A stretch of 64,000 nt of DNA, from positions 558,001 to 622,000 of the forward strand of contig NZ_BBOJ01000001.1 in the NCBI RefSeq assembly GCF_000974445.1, given 5' to 3'. The notes below the pieces were generated by a model. That model was given only the letters and a program-made list of their open reading frames with translations. It ran no database searches and was not told the DNA's origin. This DNA is from Lentzea aerocolonigenes (lineage in GTDB: Bacteria; Actinomycetota; Actinomycetes; Mycobacteriales; Pseudonocardiaceae). Position 1 is the stretch's first letter. The number at the start of each line of letters is the position of its first letter. Positions 34,228-42,899 of this stretch are shown one piece after another. The position numbers were made by a program, and so were the translations under genes.

Positions 34228-35259
34228 TTGTCCGGCAAGTGGATCAAACAACTGGCGGCCGCCGGGTCGCTCTTGTTCGCGTTCAGCCTCGGCGTGCTGG
34301 GCAACAAGTTCTCCAACCTCGACGCCTGGTGGGTGTTGCTGCTGTGCGGGGTGACGCTCGCCGTGGTGCTCGCTGCGTGGGTGAAGGGCCGCCGGCAAGT
34401 GGCGCCGGTGGTGAGGTTCGTGTTCTACGCCGCGTCCGTCCTGACCGTCGTGGGTGTCGTCCTCTCTGTGTCTTCGTGGTCGCCGGTGTTGCAGCGGGCC
34501 GGTGCGATCGTGGCGACCTGCTGCCTGCTGGTCCTCGGGCTGATCACGCAGGGCGTCGACCAGGCTGCTCGGCGGCTCACGGTTGTTGCCACGTTCTTCC
34601 TCGGAGTGTCGTGCGCGGCGTCCGCGTTTCAGACGAACGACGGTGAGGTGCGGAAGTTCTTGTTGATCTTCGCTGTGGTCCTGCTCGGTGCCGCCTGGGC
34701 CGGCCTGTCGGTGGATCTGAACGGACCGGCCAGCACGTACGTGCTGCTGTTTCTGGCCCTGGCGGCATACTGGGTCATGCCGCTGCGGAAGGACGGTCCG
34801 TGGGGCGCGGCGGTGGTGCTTATCGGCTGTGCGACGGCCGGTCTCCTGTCACAAGAACGCCGGTTGCGTTTGCTGGTGGGGATCTTCGGGTTGTGTGGTG
34901 CGGTGCTCGCCTACACCTTGACCCGCGGGCAGCCGGTGGTGCTCAACAGCGCTCTGGCAGGCATGGCCGTGGCCGCCGTCGGATGGGCGTTCGCGACCAG
35001 GCGCGGTAGGGACGGGCTGGCACTGGCGGCGCTCGTGGTCTTCGCGGTCTGCGTCGTCGTAGCCGGCGGGTTCATGGCCTGGTCGACGACGCTCGGACTC
35101 GGCGGTGCTTACCTCGCGATGGCCGTCGCGGTACTGCTGCACGGCGTACTTGTGTGGCTTCCGAGTCTGCCGGCGGCAAGGGCCCGGTGGGGCTATTTCC
35201 TCAACGGGGCCGACGACGAACCCGCTGCGCTGGAGGGAAATCAACCCGGAACGCCATGA
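34228..35259 (+). CDS. Polytopic membrane protein of unknown function
   Basis: The 343-aa protein has about ten hydrophobic segments spread over nearly its whole length (for example LLFAFSLGVLG, WWVLLLCGVTLAVVLAAW, LALAALVVFAVCVVVAGGFM). A short polar end (GADDEPAALEGNQPGTP) follows. The start TTG at 34228 follows GGGAGA. No transporter motif is visible and no family is recognised. The pattern of segment pairs separated by short Arg loops could fit an O-antigen ligase-like or DUF membrane protein, but this is a guess. Confidence 0.6.
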   Translation: MSGKWIKQLAAAGSLLFAFSLGVLGNKFSNLDAWWVLLLCGVTLAVVLAAWVKGRRQVAPVVRFVFYAASVLTVVGVVLSVSSWSPVLQRAGAIVATCCLLVLGLITQGVDQAARRLTVVATFFLGVSCAASAFQTNDGEVRKFLLIFAVVLLGAAWAGLSVDLNGPASTYVLLFLALAAYWVMPLRKDGPWGAAVVLIGCATAGLLSQERRLRLLVGIFGLCGAVLAYTLTRGQPVVLNSALAGMAVAAVGWAFATRRGRDGLALAALVVFAVCVVVAGGFMAWSTTLGLGGAYLAMAVAVLLHGVLVWLPSLPAARARWGYFLNGADDEPAALEGNQPGTP

Positions 35260-35414
35260 TCAACGGCATATCCGGGCCGCGACCTGGATCGTGGACAACC
35301 GGTTGAAGCGGACACTGCTTTGACATCCGCCGGTGCTGGTCGACTTCGGAGTGGCCGACAAGTTCTCCGCCGGCCTTTGACGAGCGACCGCGAGCTCAAC
35401 ACATAAGGCCGGGT

Positions 35415-35790
35415 TTGGTGAACACCTCCGTCGAGCAACAGGTCCGCGAGTGCTACAACCACGCTGGTCCCCGCCTACCGCGCGCTCGTGGGGCAGTTCT
35501 GGCACCACGGGGACCTGGCAGCCGAGCGGGCGGGACTGTCGCCCGAGGACGCGGCCAAGGCGCTGGCGCGCAGGGCAGTTCGACGCGGCCGGTCTGCGGC
35601 CGGATGGCGCGGGGCTCGACCTCGGCAGCGGTGTCGGCCGTACGACGGTCTACATGGCCGAGATCGCCGGTGCGAGCGTCGTCGGCATCTCCAACAACCG
35701 AGTGGTTGTCGGCGTGGGTGCGCCAGCACGTGGCCGAGCAGGGGATGGGCGACCGGGTCGCGTTCCTCACGGTCGTGGCGTGTTCTCCGT
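35415..35790 (+). pseudogene. Relic of a class I methyltransferase, three frameshifts
   Basis: Fragments of one protein lie in successive frames: SVEQQVRECYN (from the GTG at 35415), then VPAYRALVGQFWHHGDLAAE and AERAGLSPEDAAKAL, then AAGLRPDGAGLDLGSGVGRT and VYMAEIAGASVVGISNN, then EWLSAWVRQHVAEQGMGDRV and AFLTVVA. LDLGSGVGRTT is methyltransferase motif I. Each change, near 35466, 35575 and 35700, needs a shift of the same sign, so the gene is dead. Relatives with this start (CYN, QFWHHG) are natural-product or lipid methyltransferases, which is inference. The 150 bp before it have no clear gene, although short peptide-like stretches such as DQRHIRAATWIVDNRLKRTL occur in one frame. Confidence 0.75.
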
Positions 35791-35881
35791 CGCGCGGTGG
35801 GTCGCGCGTGAGCCCGGCTGACGAACGGCCGCCGGGGTGTCGGAGGGTGACGAACGCGGGCGCAGAGGGCAAAGTGGCGGC

Positions 35882-36208
35882 GTGGAGCAGCGCGAGATCA
35901 TGCAGCGGGCGCTGGGCGTCCTGACGCTCACCTACGACGGTGCCGGGTCTGAGGACTACCTGCGGACGGCCCTCAAGTCGTTGCAGGAGGGCGTGTTCAG
36001 CTACGAGGTCAAGGTCGACGGCGAGCTCAACGAGGCCGGCGCGCAGGCTCTCAAGCAGGCGATGGACCAGGTCCTGTCGCAGTTCGGGTGGTTCACGGCG
36101 GGGCTGCTCTACGCCTTCCACGGCGTTGCGCAGGCCTACGAGAACGACTACGAGGACGCCGACGTGCAGGAGGTCCTGCGGCAGTTGGCGCTCAGGCTCG
36201 CCGACTGA
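35882..36208 (+). CDS. Small acidic protein of unknown function
   Basis: The ~108-aa product begins EQREIMQRALGVLTLTYDGA and contains YLRTALKSLQEGVFSYEVKV, a helix QALKQAMDQVLSQFGWFTAG and an acidic end (ENDYEDADVQEVLRQLALRL). No signal peptide or membrane segment is present. The GTG at 35882 is used because the 15 residues added by a GTG at 35837 are Arg/Gly-rich and unlike the rest; the RBS is weak in both cases. No family is recognised. It overlaps the converging serine hydrolase by 17 bp. Confidence 0.55.
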   Translation: MEQREIMQRALGVLTLTYDGAGSEDYLRTALKSLQEGVFSYEVKVDGELNEAGAQALKQAMDQVLSQFGWFTAGLLYAFHGVAQAYENDYEDADVQEVLRQLALRLAD

Positions 36209-37013
36209 CCAGCTCCTCGCGGACGCCGTCGGAGAACGGCGTCCAGGCCTCGACCGCCCACGGTCCAAAACGCAGATCCGTCAGGGCGACGCACGCCGCG
36301 GAGATGTCCGGGTCGACCCACAGGAACGTGCCGGACTGGCCGAAGTGGCCGAACGTCCGCGGCGAGAAGGACAGGCCCGTCCAGTGCGGTGACTTCGAGT
36401 CGCGGATTTCGAAGCCGAGACCCCAGTCGTTCGGCTTCTGCATGCCGTAGCCGGGCAGCACGCCGTTCAGGCCCGGGAAGACGACCGAGGTCGCCTCCTG
36501 CACCAGGCCGGGAGAAACCAGCTTCGGCGAGAGCAGCTCGGCGGCGAACAAGGCCAGGTCCGCGGCGCACGACTCGGCACCGGCACCCGCCGAACCGACC
36601 AGAGCCGACGAAGTCATGCCCAACGGCTCGAACACGGCCTCACGAACGTAAGTGGCGAACGGCATCTCGCAGGCATCGCCCACGAACGACGCCAGCACGT
36701 CGAAGCCCGCGTTCGAGTAGATCCGACGCTTCCCGGGCTCGGCCTGCACCTCGGCCTTGTCGAACGCGTAACCGGCCGTGTGCGCGATCAGGTGCCGCAC
36801 GGTTGCGCCGGGAGGCCCTGCCGGCTGGTCCCACTCGACCGCGCCCTCCTCCACGGCCACCAGGACCGCGTAGGCCGTCAGCAGCTTCGTCACGGACGCT
36901 AGCGGGAACACGCGCTGCTGATCACCCAACGAGCCCACGACGGACCCCTCGGACACCACGGCCACCGCCACGTTCTCGACAGGCCACGACGCTGCCACTT
37001 CGACGCTTCGCAT
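36192..37013 (-). CDS. Beta-lactamase-family serine hydrolase (penicillin-binding-protein fold)
   Basis: The 273-aa cytosolic-looking enzyme has the three catalytic motifs: S-x-x-K as SVTK (Ser40, Lys43), YSNAG as the Y-x-N motif and HFGQSG in place of the KTG box. This layout is typical of class C beta-lactamase/EstB-type esterases and D-aminopeptidases. No signal peptide is seen, and the protein is shorter than most relatives (~350 aa). The substrate is unknown. It diverges from RNase Z across a 23-bp gap. Confidence 0.85.
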   Translation of the reverse strand: MRSVEVAASWPVENVAVAVVSEGSVVGSLGDQQRVFPLASVTKLLTAYAVLVAVEEGAVEWDQPAGPPGATVRHLIAHTAGYAFDKAEVQAEPGKRRIYSNAGFDVLASFVGDACEMPFATYVREAVFEPLGMTSSALVGSAGAGAESCAADLALFAAELLSPKLVSPGLVQEATSVVFPGLNGVLPGYGMQKPNDWGLGFEIRDSKSPHWTGLSFSPRTFGHFGQSGTFLWVDPDISAACVALTDLRFGPWAVEAWTPFSDGVREELVSRRA

Positions 37014-37036
37014 GGGACAGACGTTAACGTCAGGGG

Positions 37037-37948
37037 GTGACAGTCCGGGAACTGATCGTCCTGGGAACGGCCAGCCAGGTTCCCACGCGCCAGCGCAACC
37101 ACAACGGCTATCTGCTGAGGTGGGACGGCGAAGGCTTCCTCTTCGACCCCGGCGACGGGTCCCAGCGGCAGCTCCTCCGATCGGGTGCCGCTGCGAGCGA
37201 CATCACCCGGATCTGCATCACGCACTTCCACGGCGACCACTGCCTCGGCGTTCCCGGCATCGTGCAGAGGCTCAGTCTCGACCGGGTCCCGCACACCGTC
37301 CACGCGCACTTCCCGCGGTCGGGTTCCCACTTCTTCGAACGACTCCGCTACGCCAGCGCCTTCTACGACGCCGCGGACATCAAGGAAGACCCGGTCGACC
37401 AGGACGGCGAGTTCGCCAGCGGCAAGTTCGGCAGCCTCCAGGCCTACCGCCTCGACCACGGCATCGACAGCTTCGGCTACCGCCTGGTCGAACCCGACGG
37501 CCACCGCATGCTCCCGGAGAAGCTCAAGGAGCACGGCATCCAGGGCCCGCAGGTCCGGACGCTCCAGCAGCAGGGCGAACTCAACGGTGTCAGGCTCGAG
37601 GACGTCAGCGAGCCCCGCAAAGGCCAGAAGTTCGCCTTCGTCATGGACACGAGACTGTGCGACAACGTCTACGAGCTCGCCGACCAGGCGGACCTGCTGG
37701 TGATCGAGTCGACCTACCTCGCCCGCGACACGAAGCTCGCGGGCGACCACGGCCACCTGACCGCCCAGCAGGCCGCTCGCGTCGCGCGGGACTGCAAGGT
37801 CCGCAAGCTCGTGCTGACGCACTTCTCCCAGCGCTACGAGGACCCCGCCGAGTTCCACGCCGAGGCGGCACGGGAGTTCGACGGCGAGATCGTCATCGCG
37901 AAGGACCTGGACCGGGTGCCGGTGCCGAAGCGAGCCACTGGTCCCTGA
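37037..37948 (+). CDS. rnz: Ribonuclease Z
   Basis: The 303-aa metallo-beta-lactamase-fold enzyme processes tRNA 3' ends. It has the zinc motif THFHGDH (His63, 65, Asp67, His68), VMDTRLCDN with the bridging Asp, [10 protein letters not shown] with the catalytic AxDxD-like region, and [10 protein letters not shown] with the late His. The RNase Z identity fits the long insertion (about residues 100-170) that carries the flexible tRNA-binding arm. Its 3' end overlaps the converging epimerase gene by 56 bp. Confidence 0.9.
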   Translation: MTVRELIVLGTASQVPTRQRNHNGYLLRWDGEGFLFDPGDGSQRQLLRSGAAASDITRICITHFHGDHCLGVPGIVQRLSLDRVPHTVHAHFPRSGSHFFERLRYASAFYDAADIKEDPVDQDGEFASGKFGSLQAYRLDHGIDSFGYRLVEPDGHRMLPEKLKEHGIQGPQVRTLQQQGELNGVRLEDVSEPRKGQKFAFVMDTRLCDNVYELADQADLLVIESTYLARDTKLAGDHGHLTAQQAARVARDCKVRKLVLTHFSQRYEDPAEFHAEAAREFDGEIVIAKDLDRVPVPKRATGP

Positions 37949-38750
37949 CGATCTCCGTCAGCGTCGTGAACTGCGGTTTCCAGCCCAGCGCGAGCAGCCG
38001 CGACACGTCGGCTCGCTGGTACCGCACCTCACCGGGGTGCGCGGGCTGCCAGGTCACGTCCACGGACCGTCCGGTCACCTCCGCAACGGCAGAAAGCACA
38101 TCACGAACAGACGCCGGCGTCCCACCGACGTTGTAGACCGACGATTCCCCGACTGAGCACGCCTCCAGCGCCACGACGAAAGCAGCAGCAACGTCGCGTA
38201 CGTGCACGAAGTCGCGCACGGCCGTGCCGTCGCCGTAGACCTCCATGCCCGGCACGGTTCCGGCGGCGCACGCCACGGCACGGGTGATCACCCGACTGGT
38301 GTCGGCGTCACCACCTCCAGCGATGTTGAAGAGACGCAGAGTGGTCGCCCCGATCCGTCCCGACCGCGCCGCCCACGCCACGAGGTCCTCGGCGGCGGCC
38401 TTGGTCGCGGCGTACGGGGAGGAGGGCTCGCGGACCGACTCCTCCGTCAGCGGCGAGTCCGACGGCCGGTACACCCCGGCAGTCGATGCGAGGAGGAATC
38501 GCTGGCCCTTCAACGCCTTCAGCAGGTTGAGCGTCCCGGCCACGTTCGTCTCGTAGTACGAAAGTGGATCAAGAAACGACTCCCGCACACGGGCCGCGCC
38601 CGCCAGATGGATGACCGCGTCCACGTCCGGCAGGTTGAACGGCTCCGAAAGGCGTTGACGGGACAAAACAGGTTCATGACCGTGAACCCGCAGCTCACAC
38701 ACCACGGCACGACCGACGTACCCAGTGGCGCCCGTCACCAGAACTCGCAC
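37893..38750 (-). CDS. NAD-dependent epimerase/dehydratase (UDP-sugar 4-epimerase-like)
   Basis: The 285-aa short-chain dehydrogenase-type enzyme has [13 protein letters not shown] as the Rossmann motif, a Ser in STAGVY, and the catalytic Tyr-Lys pair in [21 protein letters not shown] and [12 protein letters not shown] are conserved in GalE-type epimerases. It is shorter than GalE (~335 aa), with parts of the sugar-binding half reduced, so the substrate is uncertain. The last 56 bp overlap the RNase Z gene on the other strand. Confidence 0.85.
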   Translation of the reverse strand: MRVLVTGATGYVGRAVVCELRVHGHEPVLSRQRLSEPFNLPDVDAVIHLAGAARVRESFLDPLSYYETNVAGTLNLLKALKGQRFLLASTAGVYRPSDSPLTEESVREPSSPYAATKAAAEDLVAWAARSGRIGATTLRLFNIAGGGDADTSRVITRAVACAAGTVPGMEVYGDGTAVRDFVHVRDVAAAFVVALEACSVGESSVYNVGGTPASVRDVLSAVAEVTGRSVDVTWQPAHPGEVRYQRADVSRLLALGWKPQFTTLTEIVRDQWLASAPAPGPGPSR

Positions 38751-38816
38751 AAGTTGACCCTAAAGGTCGACCCTCACTGCGCCGATAACACACGAGTGAG
38801 TTACCCCCATCGCGCT

Positions 38817-39017
38817 GTGCACACAAGCATCGCCGGTCTCCTGCACGACGTCGCCGTGCAGGAGTTCAAGCGGCAGGAGTTCCTGCGCAACGTCGCCGAG
38901 ATCGTCGGAGCCGCGCCCGGTTCCGCCGAGCTCACCGCCCCGCTGCCGGCGGTCAACCCCAGGCGCAGTTTCCTCAGCCGCGTTGACCAGGTCCTTCGGG
39001 ACGCGGCGCGCTCCTAG
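38817..39017 (+). CDS. Small alpha-helical protein of unknown function
   Basis: The 66-aa product runs from HTSIAGLLHDVAVQEFKRQE and LRNVAEIVGAAPGSAELTA to RSFLSRVDQVLRDAARS. It has strong codon bias on the plus strand and no membrane segment. The start is uncertain: GTG at 38817, or GTG at 38796 that adds SYPHRAV. No RBS is clear at either, so the message might be leaderless. It sits between the epimerase and the ATP-grasp gene. No family is recognised. Confidence 0.5.
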   Translation: MHTSIAGLLHDVAVQEFKRQEFLRNVAEIVGAAPGSAELTAPLPAVNPRRSFLSRVDQVLRDAARS

Positions 39018-39163
39018 CGAGCACCGAGATCATCGCCTGATCCAAGATTCATCCGGCTGTTGCCGGACCGTGCTTCGACACACATACCGGGTGGCTCTAC
39101 GCTACGCGCTACCCGGCGATCGCCGGTCGCATCCTCCGCTTCTCTCAAAGCGAGTTCTCGGCG

Positions 39164-40594
39164 ATGAATCATGTCCTCGCAGCGCTCAACGAGCGCCTCG
39201 GCAAGTTGTTCGGTGACCGGCTGGTAATCCTGGCCGGTGGCACGCGTCTGGCGAAGCGCGCGCATGAGCTCCATACGCTCGGTGCCCGCCATACGCTCGT
39301 GCTCGATACCGACGACCATGCCCCGCTGCATGATTCGGAGATCGCCCGCTGGGTGTCGCTGGGCATCAAGGGCGGCTTCGTCGCCGTCGAACAGCGCCGC
39401 CTGGGCAAGCTGCTGACCAAGCCGGGCCCCGAGGTCAAGGCGATCCTGCGCGACTTCGACTCGAAGCGCGAGGCCGTCGTGATCAGCACGCCCTACAACG
39501 AGATCAGCACCTTCCAGGGCCGTCCCGTGCTCAACGCGCGGCAGCGCAAGTGGGTCGAGCTGGAGAACAAGACCACGATCGACGGTCTGTGGGACGAGCT
39601 CAGCGCCCGCCGCGCGCCCGCGATGGTGTTCGACCTCGACTTCGAACGCCTCTGGGGCGCCTCGGAGATCCTGGACCGCGGCGCGGGCGTCGTCTGGTCC
39701 GGTGACGGCCCGGCGATCAACGGCGGCGCGAACTTCGTGCGCCGCGTGCGGTCGTACGAGGAGGCGAAGGACGCGTTCGAGGTCCTCGCCCCCAAGTGCG
39801 AGCAGGTGCGCGTGATGCCGTTCCTGGAAGGCATTCCGGTGAGCGTGCACGGCATCGTGTTCCCCGACGGCACCGCGGTGCTGCGTCCGATCGAGATGGT
39901 CGTGCCGCGCCGCCAGGGCCAGGCCAAGTTCCTCTACGCGGGCTGCGCGTCCTACTACGACCCGCCCGTGTGGATCCGCGACGAGATGCGCAACCTGGCC
40001 CGCCGCGTCGGCGAGCACCTGCGCGAGACCGTCGGCTACCGCGGCACGTTCACGCTGGACGGCATCGCGACCGAGGACGGCTTCCTGCCGACCGAGATCA
40101 ACACCCGCTACGGCGGCGCGATGGTGTGCTTCGAGGACGCCGTCCCGACGCTGCCGCTCGCGCTGGTGCAGGTCGCCCTGGTGGCTGGCTGGGACCTGGG
40201 TATCTCCTCGATGGAGTTCGAGGAGCTCGTGCTGCAGGCCGCGGACAACCACCGCGCCGGCGCGGTGGGCGCCAACGTGCGTGCCGTGCAGCCGACCGAA
40301 GTGGACGAACGCCGGGTGATCTTCACCGGCTGGGCGTGCCGCCTCGCGCACGCCGACGAGCCCGCGCACGCGACGCTGCGGCTCAGCCCGTCCCCGATCG
40401 GCGGACGTCTGGACCTCGACCTGCACCGCGAGAACATGCCCGTCGGCGCACCCGTGGCGGCGCTGACCGTCGCGGCGTTCGCGCTGGCGGACCAGGAGTG
40501 GGGGACGGGCCTCGGCGCCCTGGAGCCCGCGATCGCCGTCGAGGACAACACCCAGGTCGAGCAGACGATCATCGAAGAGGCCGTGATCGCCTGA
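39164..40594 (+). CDS. ATP-grasp-like protein of unknown function
   Basis: The 476-aa protein has an ATP-grasp-like core: [20 protein letters not shown] with [12 protein letters not shown], then [20 protein letters not shown] with a final E-I-N and RYGGAM. The N-terminal ~180 residues resemble a pre-ATP-grasp domain. ATP-grasp enzymes join a carboxylate to an amine or thiol through an acylphosphate. The lack of a biosynthetic neighbourhood makes the substrate unclear. The ATG has a weak RBS. A carboxylate-amine ligase of the PGM1 or peptide-ligase type is a possibility. Confidence 0.72.
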   Translation: MNHVLAALNERLGKLFGDRLVILAGGTRLAKRAHELHTLGARHTLVLDTDDHAPLHDSEIARWVSLGIKGGFVAVEQRRLGKLLTKPGPEVKAILRDFDSKREAVVISTPYNEISTFQGRPVLNARQRKWVELENKTTIDGLWDELSARRAPAMVFDLDFERLWGASEILDRGAGVVWSGDGPAINGGANFVRRVRSYEEAKDAFEVLAPKCEQVRVMPFLEGIPVSVHGIVFPDGTAVLRPIEMVVPRRQGQAKFLYAGCASYYDPPVWIRDEMRNLARRVGEHLRETVGYRGTFTLDGIATEDGFLPTEINTRYGGAMVCFEDAVPTLPLALVQVALVAGWDLGISSMEFEELVLQAADNHRAGAVGANVRAVQPTEVDERRVIFTGWACRLAHADEPAHATLRLSPSPIGGRLDLDLHRENMPVGAPVAALTVAAFALADQEWGTGLGALEPAIAVEDNTQVEQTIIEEAVIA

Positions 40595-41429
40595 CCAGGA
40601 ACTCCCGGACCAGTGCGGCGCACTGGTCCGGGTCTTCCACCCACGGCTCGTGTCCACCGGGGACCGGTGCGAACCGGCCCCGGGGCATCAGTGCGACGCG
40701 CTCCGCCGCACCGGCGACGTCGCCGTCCGACTCTCCCAACACGACCAGCACCGGCGGTTGCAAGGCCGCAAGCTCGTCGTCGGAGAGCACGTACGACCCG
40801 TGGAACATCTCGCGGAGATACCTCGACACGGTCGTCCCGAACCCACGGCGTCGCACGCCGAGATAGGTCGCACGGACCAGTTCCGGCGGCATCGCCTCCA
40901 ACGCCGAACGGCCCACGGTCCCGGCGAGGATCTTGCGGTAGAAGCCGGCGGGTTTCGGCATTCCCAGCAGGACAGGACCGAGCACCGGCCGCGCGAGGAT
41001 CCGCAGTCCGGGCAGCTCCGCTCCGAACGCGACAGCGGGCGTCCCGATCGCCACGAGCGACCGCACCCGGTCCGGTTCGTCGAGCGCGAGGAACAGTCCC
41101 AGCATCGCGCCCTGCGAATGACCGATCACGTCGACCGAGTCGAGCCCGAGCTCGTCCAGAACACCCGTGAGAGCGCTGCGGAACCACGCCCGCAGGTCGA
41201 CGCCGCGGAAGTCGACCCCGCCGGACTGGCCGTGTCCCGGCATCTCCAGCATCAGCAGGCGGCCGGGCAGCCGCGTCGCCAACGGCGCCCAGTGCGCCGG
41301 CCCCAGGCTGAAGCCGTGCAGCAGGAGGACGGGGTCTCCTTCACCCACCTCCAACACCCTGAGGTGCGCAGAGGGGAGCTGGATCCGCCGGCTTCGCGGG
41401 CTCAACCCGTAGTGCGCGAAGGCTTCCAT
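40569..41429 (-). CDS. Alpha/beta hydrolase
   Basis: The 286-aa enzyme has the oxyanion loop LLLHGFSLG, the nucleophile elbow VIGHSQGAM (Ser105) and a late PGGHEPW with the catalytic His. The acid is probably the Asp in VLGESDGD. The cap region is helical. No cofactor or export signal is seen. The ATG at 41429 has GAGGTGG upstream; the longer frame runs through the operator. It diverges from the TetR gene across a 40-bp gap holding one operator, so that TetR probably controls it. The substrate is unknown. Confidence 0.87.
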   Translation of the reverse strand: MEAFAHYGLSPRSRRIQLPSAHLRVLEVGEGDPVLLLHGFSLGPAHWAPLATRLPGRLLMLEMPGHGQSGGVDFRGVDLRAWFRSALTGVLDELGLDSVDVIGHSQGAMLGLFLALDEPDRVRSLVAIGTPAVAFGAELPGLRILARPVLGPVLLGMPKPAGFYRKILAGTVGRSALEAMPPELVRATYLGVRRRGFGTTVSRYLREMFHGSYVLSDDELAALQPPVLVVLGESDGDVAGAAERVALMPRGRFAPVPGGHEPWVEDPDQCAALVREFLVRRSRPLR

Positions 41430-41445
41430 CGCGACCACCTCAATT

Positions 41446-41468
41446 TCAATAGAGGCACCCTCTATCGA
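41446..41468. promoter_or_regulatory. TetR operator between hydrolase and TetR genes
   Basis: TCAATAGAGG-CAC-CCTCTATCGA is a nearly perfect 23-bp inverted repeat. It sits in the 40-bp gap between the divergent genes and ends one base before the TetR ATG. Confidence 0.75.
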
Positions 41469-41469
41469 G

Positions 41470-42081
41470 ATGGGTAACGTAAGCCCGGTGGAGGAACCCG
41501 TCAAGACCCGCGCCTACAACACCTCGCGCCGCGCCGAGCAGGCGCGCCAGACCAGGCGCCGCATCGCCGAGGCCGCCAGGAAGCTCTTCGTGGAGCGCGG
41601 CTTCCACGTCGTGACGATGGCTGACATCGCCGCCGAGGCAGGCGTGGCGTACCAGACCGTCTACGCCGTCTTCGGCAACAAGAAGCGCCTGACCCACGAG
41701 ATCATCTGGACCACGTTCGACGTGGAGAACGTCCACGACCTGCTCGCCGAGCTGCCCGACGCGCCGGACCGGGAGGCACGGCTGAGGTCGGCGGCGCACA
41801 TCGCACGAGTGGTGAGCGAACGGCTGGGCCAGCTGCTGCGGTTCCTCCAGGAGTCGGGGGATCCGGAACTGCTGGCGGAGTACCGGGAGGTCGAGTCCCG
41901 CCGCCGGAAACAGCAGCGGCCGCTCTTCGCGGAGGTGCTGTCCGGGCAGGAGGAGCTCGACGTGCTCTGGGCGATGACGGGCAGCCACCTCTACCTGCAG
42001 CTCGTCGACGGGCGCGGCTGGTCGGCCGACCGCTACGAGCAGTGGCTCGGCGACTCGTTGGTGGCTTTGCTGCCGGCCTGA
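41470..42081 (+). CDS. TetR-family transcriptional regulator
   Basis: The 203-aa regulator has the Tet[24 protein letters not shown] followed by [20 protein letters not shown] and [11 protein letters not shown]. The C-terminal ligand domain is all-helical with [18 protein letters not shown]. It should bind the inverted repeat at 41446-41468 and repress itself and the divergent hydrolase. The ATG at 41470 abuts the operator; a GTG at 41488 is an alternative start. The ligand is unknown. Confidence 0.9.
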   Translation: MGNVSPVEEPVKTRAYNTSRRAEQARQTRRRIAEAARKLFVERGFHVVTMADIAAEAGVAYQTVYAVFGNKKRLTHEIIWTTFDVENVHDLLAELPDAPDREARLRSAAHIARVVSERLGQLLRFLQESGDPELLAEYREVESRRRKQQRPLFAEVLSGQEELDVLWAMTGSHLYLQLVDGRGWSADRYEQWLGDSLVALLPA

Positions 42082-42840
42082 CTACCAGGCGCCCTCTTCG
42101 CCGTACGCGGAGATGAGCGCGAACCGGTACCCCATCAACGCCGCCGCGACCTCGCGCGGCTGGTGTGCGGGCCGGACGAGTCCTTCGCCGAGCACCTTCG
42201 GCCGGTCCACACCGACTAACTCCGGTGCTCGCTTCAGCAGTGCCACGGCGATCTCCGCGGCGTCCGCGAGCATGTCCTCGCCCGGCAGGTCGACCATGTC
42301 GTTCATCAGGCCGCTGACGAACGACGGCAGCTTCTCCGGCACCGCGCACGCCAGCGCCACCAGGCAGGCCACCCGTTCGGACGCCAGCGCCTCGAAGATC
42401 TTCGGCGCGCCCTGGGCGACGGCGTGGCGGGTCTGCGTCAGCCAGTCCGGCGCGGTACGAGGCAGCTCACGCCCGAGGGCGTTCCACCGGCGGTGCGTGC
42501 GGCGTCCGTCCTCCGTGAACCCCTTGCCCGCCAACGCCATCGCGGCCAGCAGGAAGATCACCCGATCGCGCACGTCCCCGGTGACCTTGTACGACGCCCC
42601 CAGTTCCACGAGGTACGGCACGGCGCAGAACGAGGCCTCGGAGACCGTGTCCTCGGTCAGGAGGCGGTCGGCGAGCGTGGAGAACGCGTCCAGGCGCACG
42701 TCGGCGCTGGGGTCCATCAGGGAGCGCAGCAGACGGGGTACGCGACCGGCGCCACCCCGGCCGTCGTAGACCTCGACCCAGGAAATCCTGTCGAGTCCGC
42801 GCAACGGGTCAGGCCGTTGCCAGGCACGCGGCAGCTCCAT
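42082..42840 (-). CDS. HEAT-like helical repeat protein
   Basis: The 252-aa protein looks like an all-helical repeat scaffold. The start has PRLLRSLMDPSADVRLDAFS followed by TLADRLLTEDTVSE, and similar helical pairs recur with ALASERVACLVALACAVPEK and DMLADAAEIAVALLKRAPEL. No catalytic motif is visible. Its relatives are HEAT/ARM-type hypothetical proteins in actinomycetes. The stop abuts the TetR stop, and it diverges from the C5 methyltransferase gene. Confidence 0.6.
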   Translation of the reverse strand: MELPRAWQRPDPLRGLDRISWVEVYDGRGGAGRVPRLLRSLMDPSADVRLDAFSTLADRLLTEDTVSEASFCAVPYLVELGASYKVTGDVRDRVIFLLAAMALAGKGFTEDGRRTHRRWNALGRELPRTAPDWLTQTRHAVAQGAPKIFEALASERVACLVALACAVPEKLPSFVSGLMNDMVDLPGEDMLADAAEIAVALLKRAPELVGVDRPKVLGEGLVRPAHQPREVAAALMGYRFALISAYGEEGAW

Positions 42841-42899
42841 AAGGCGGAAAGGTACGGGATGTCACGGAAAGCTCCTCGGAGCCTCGCCCGTACGATCTC

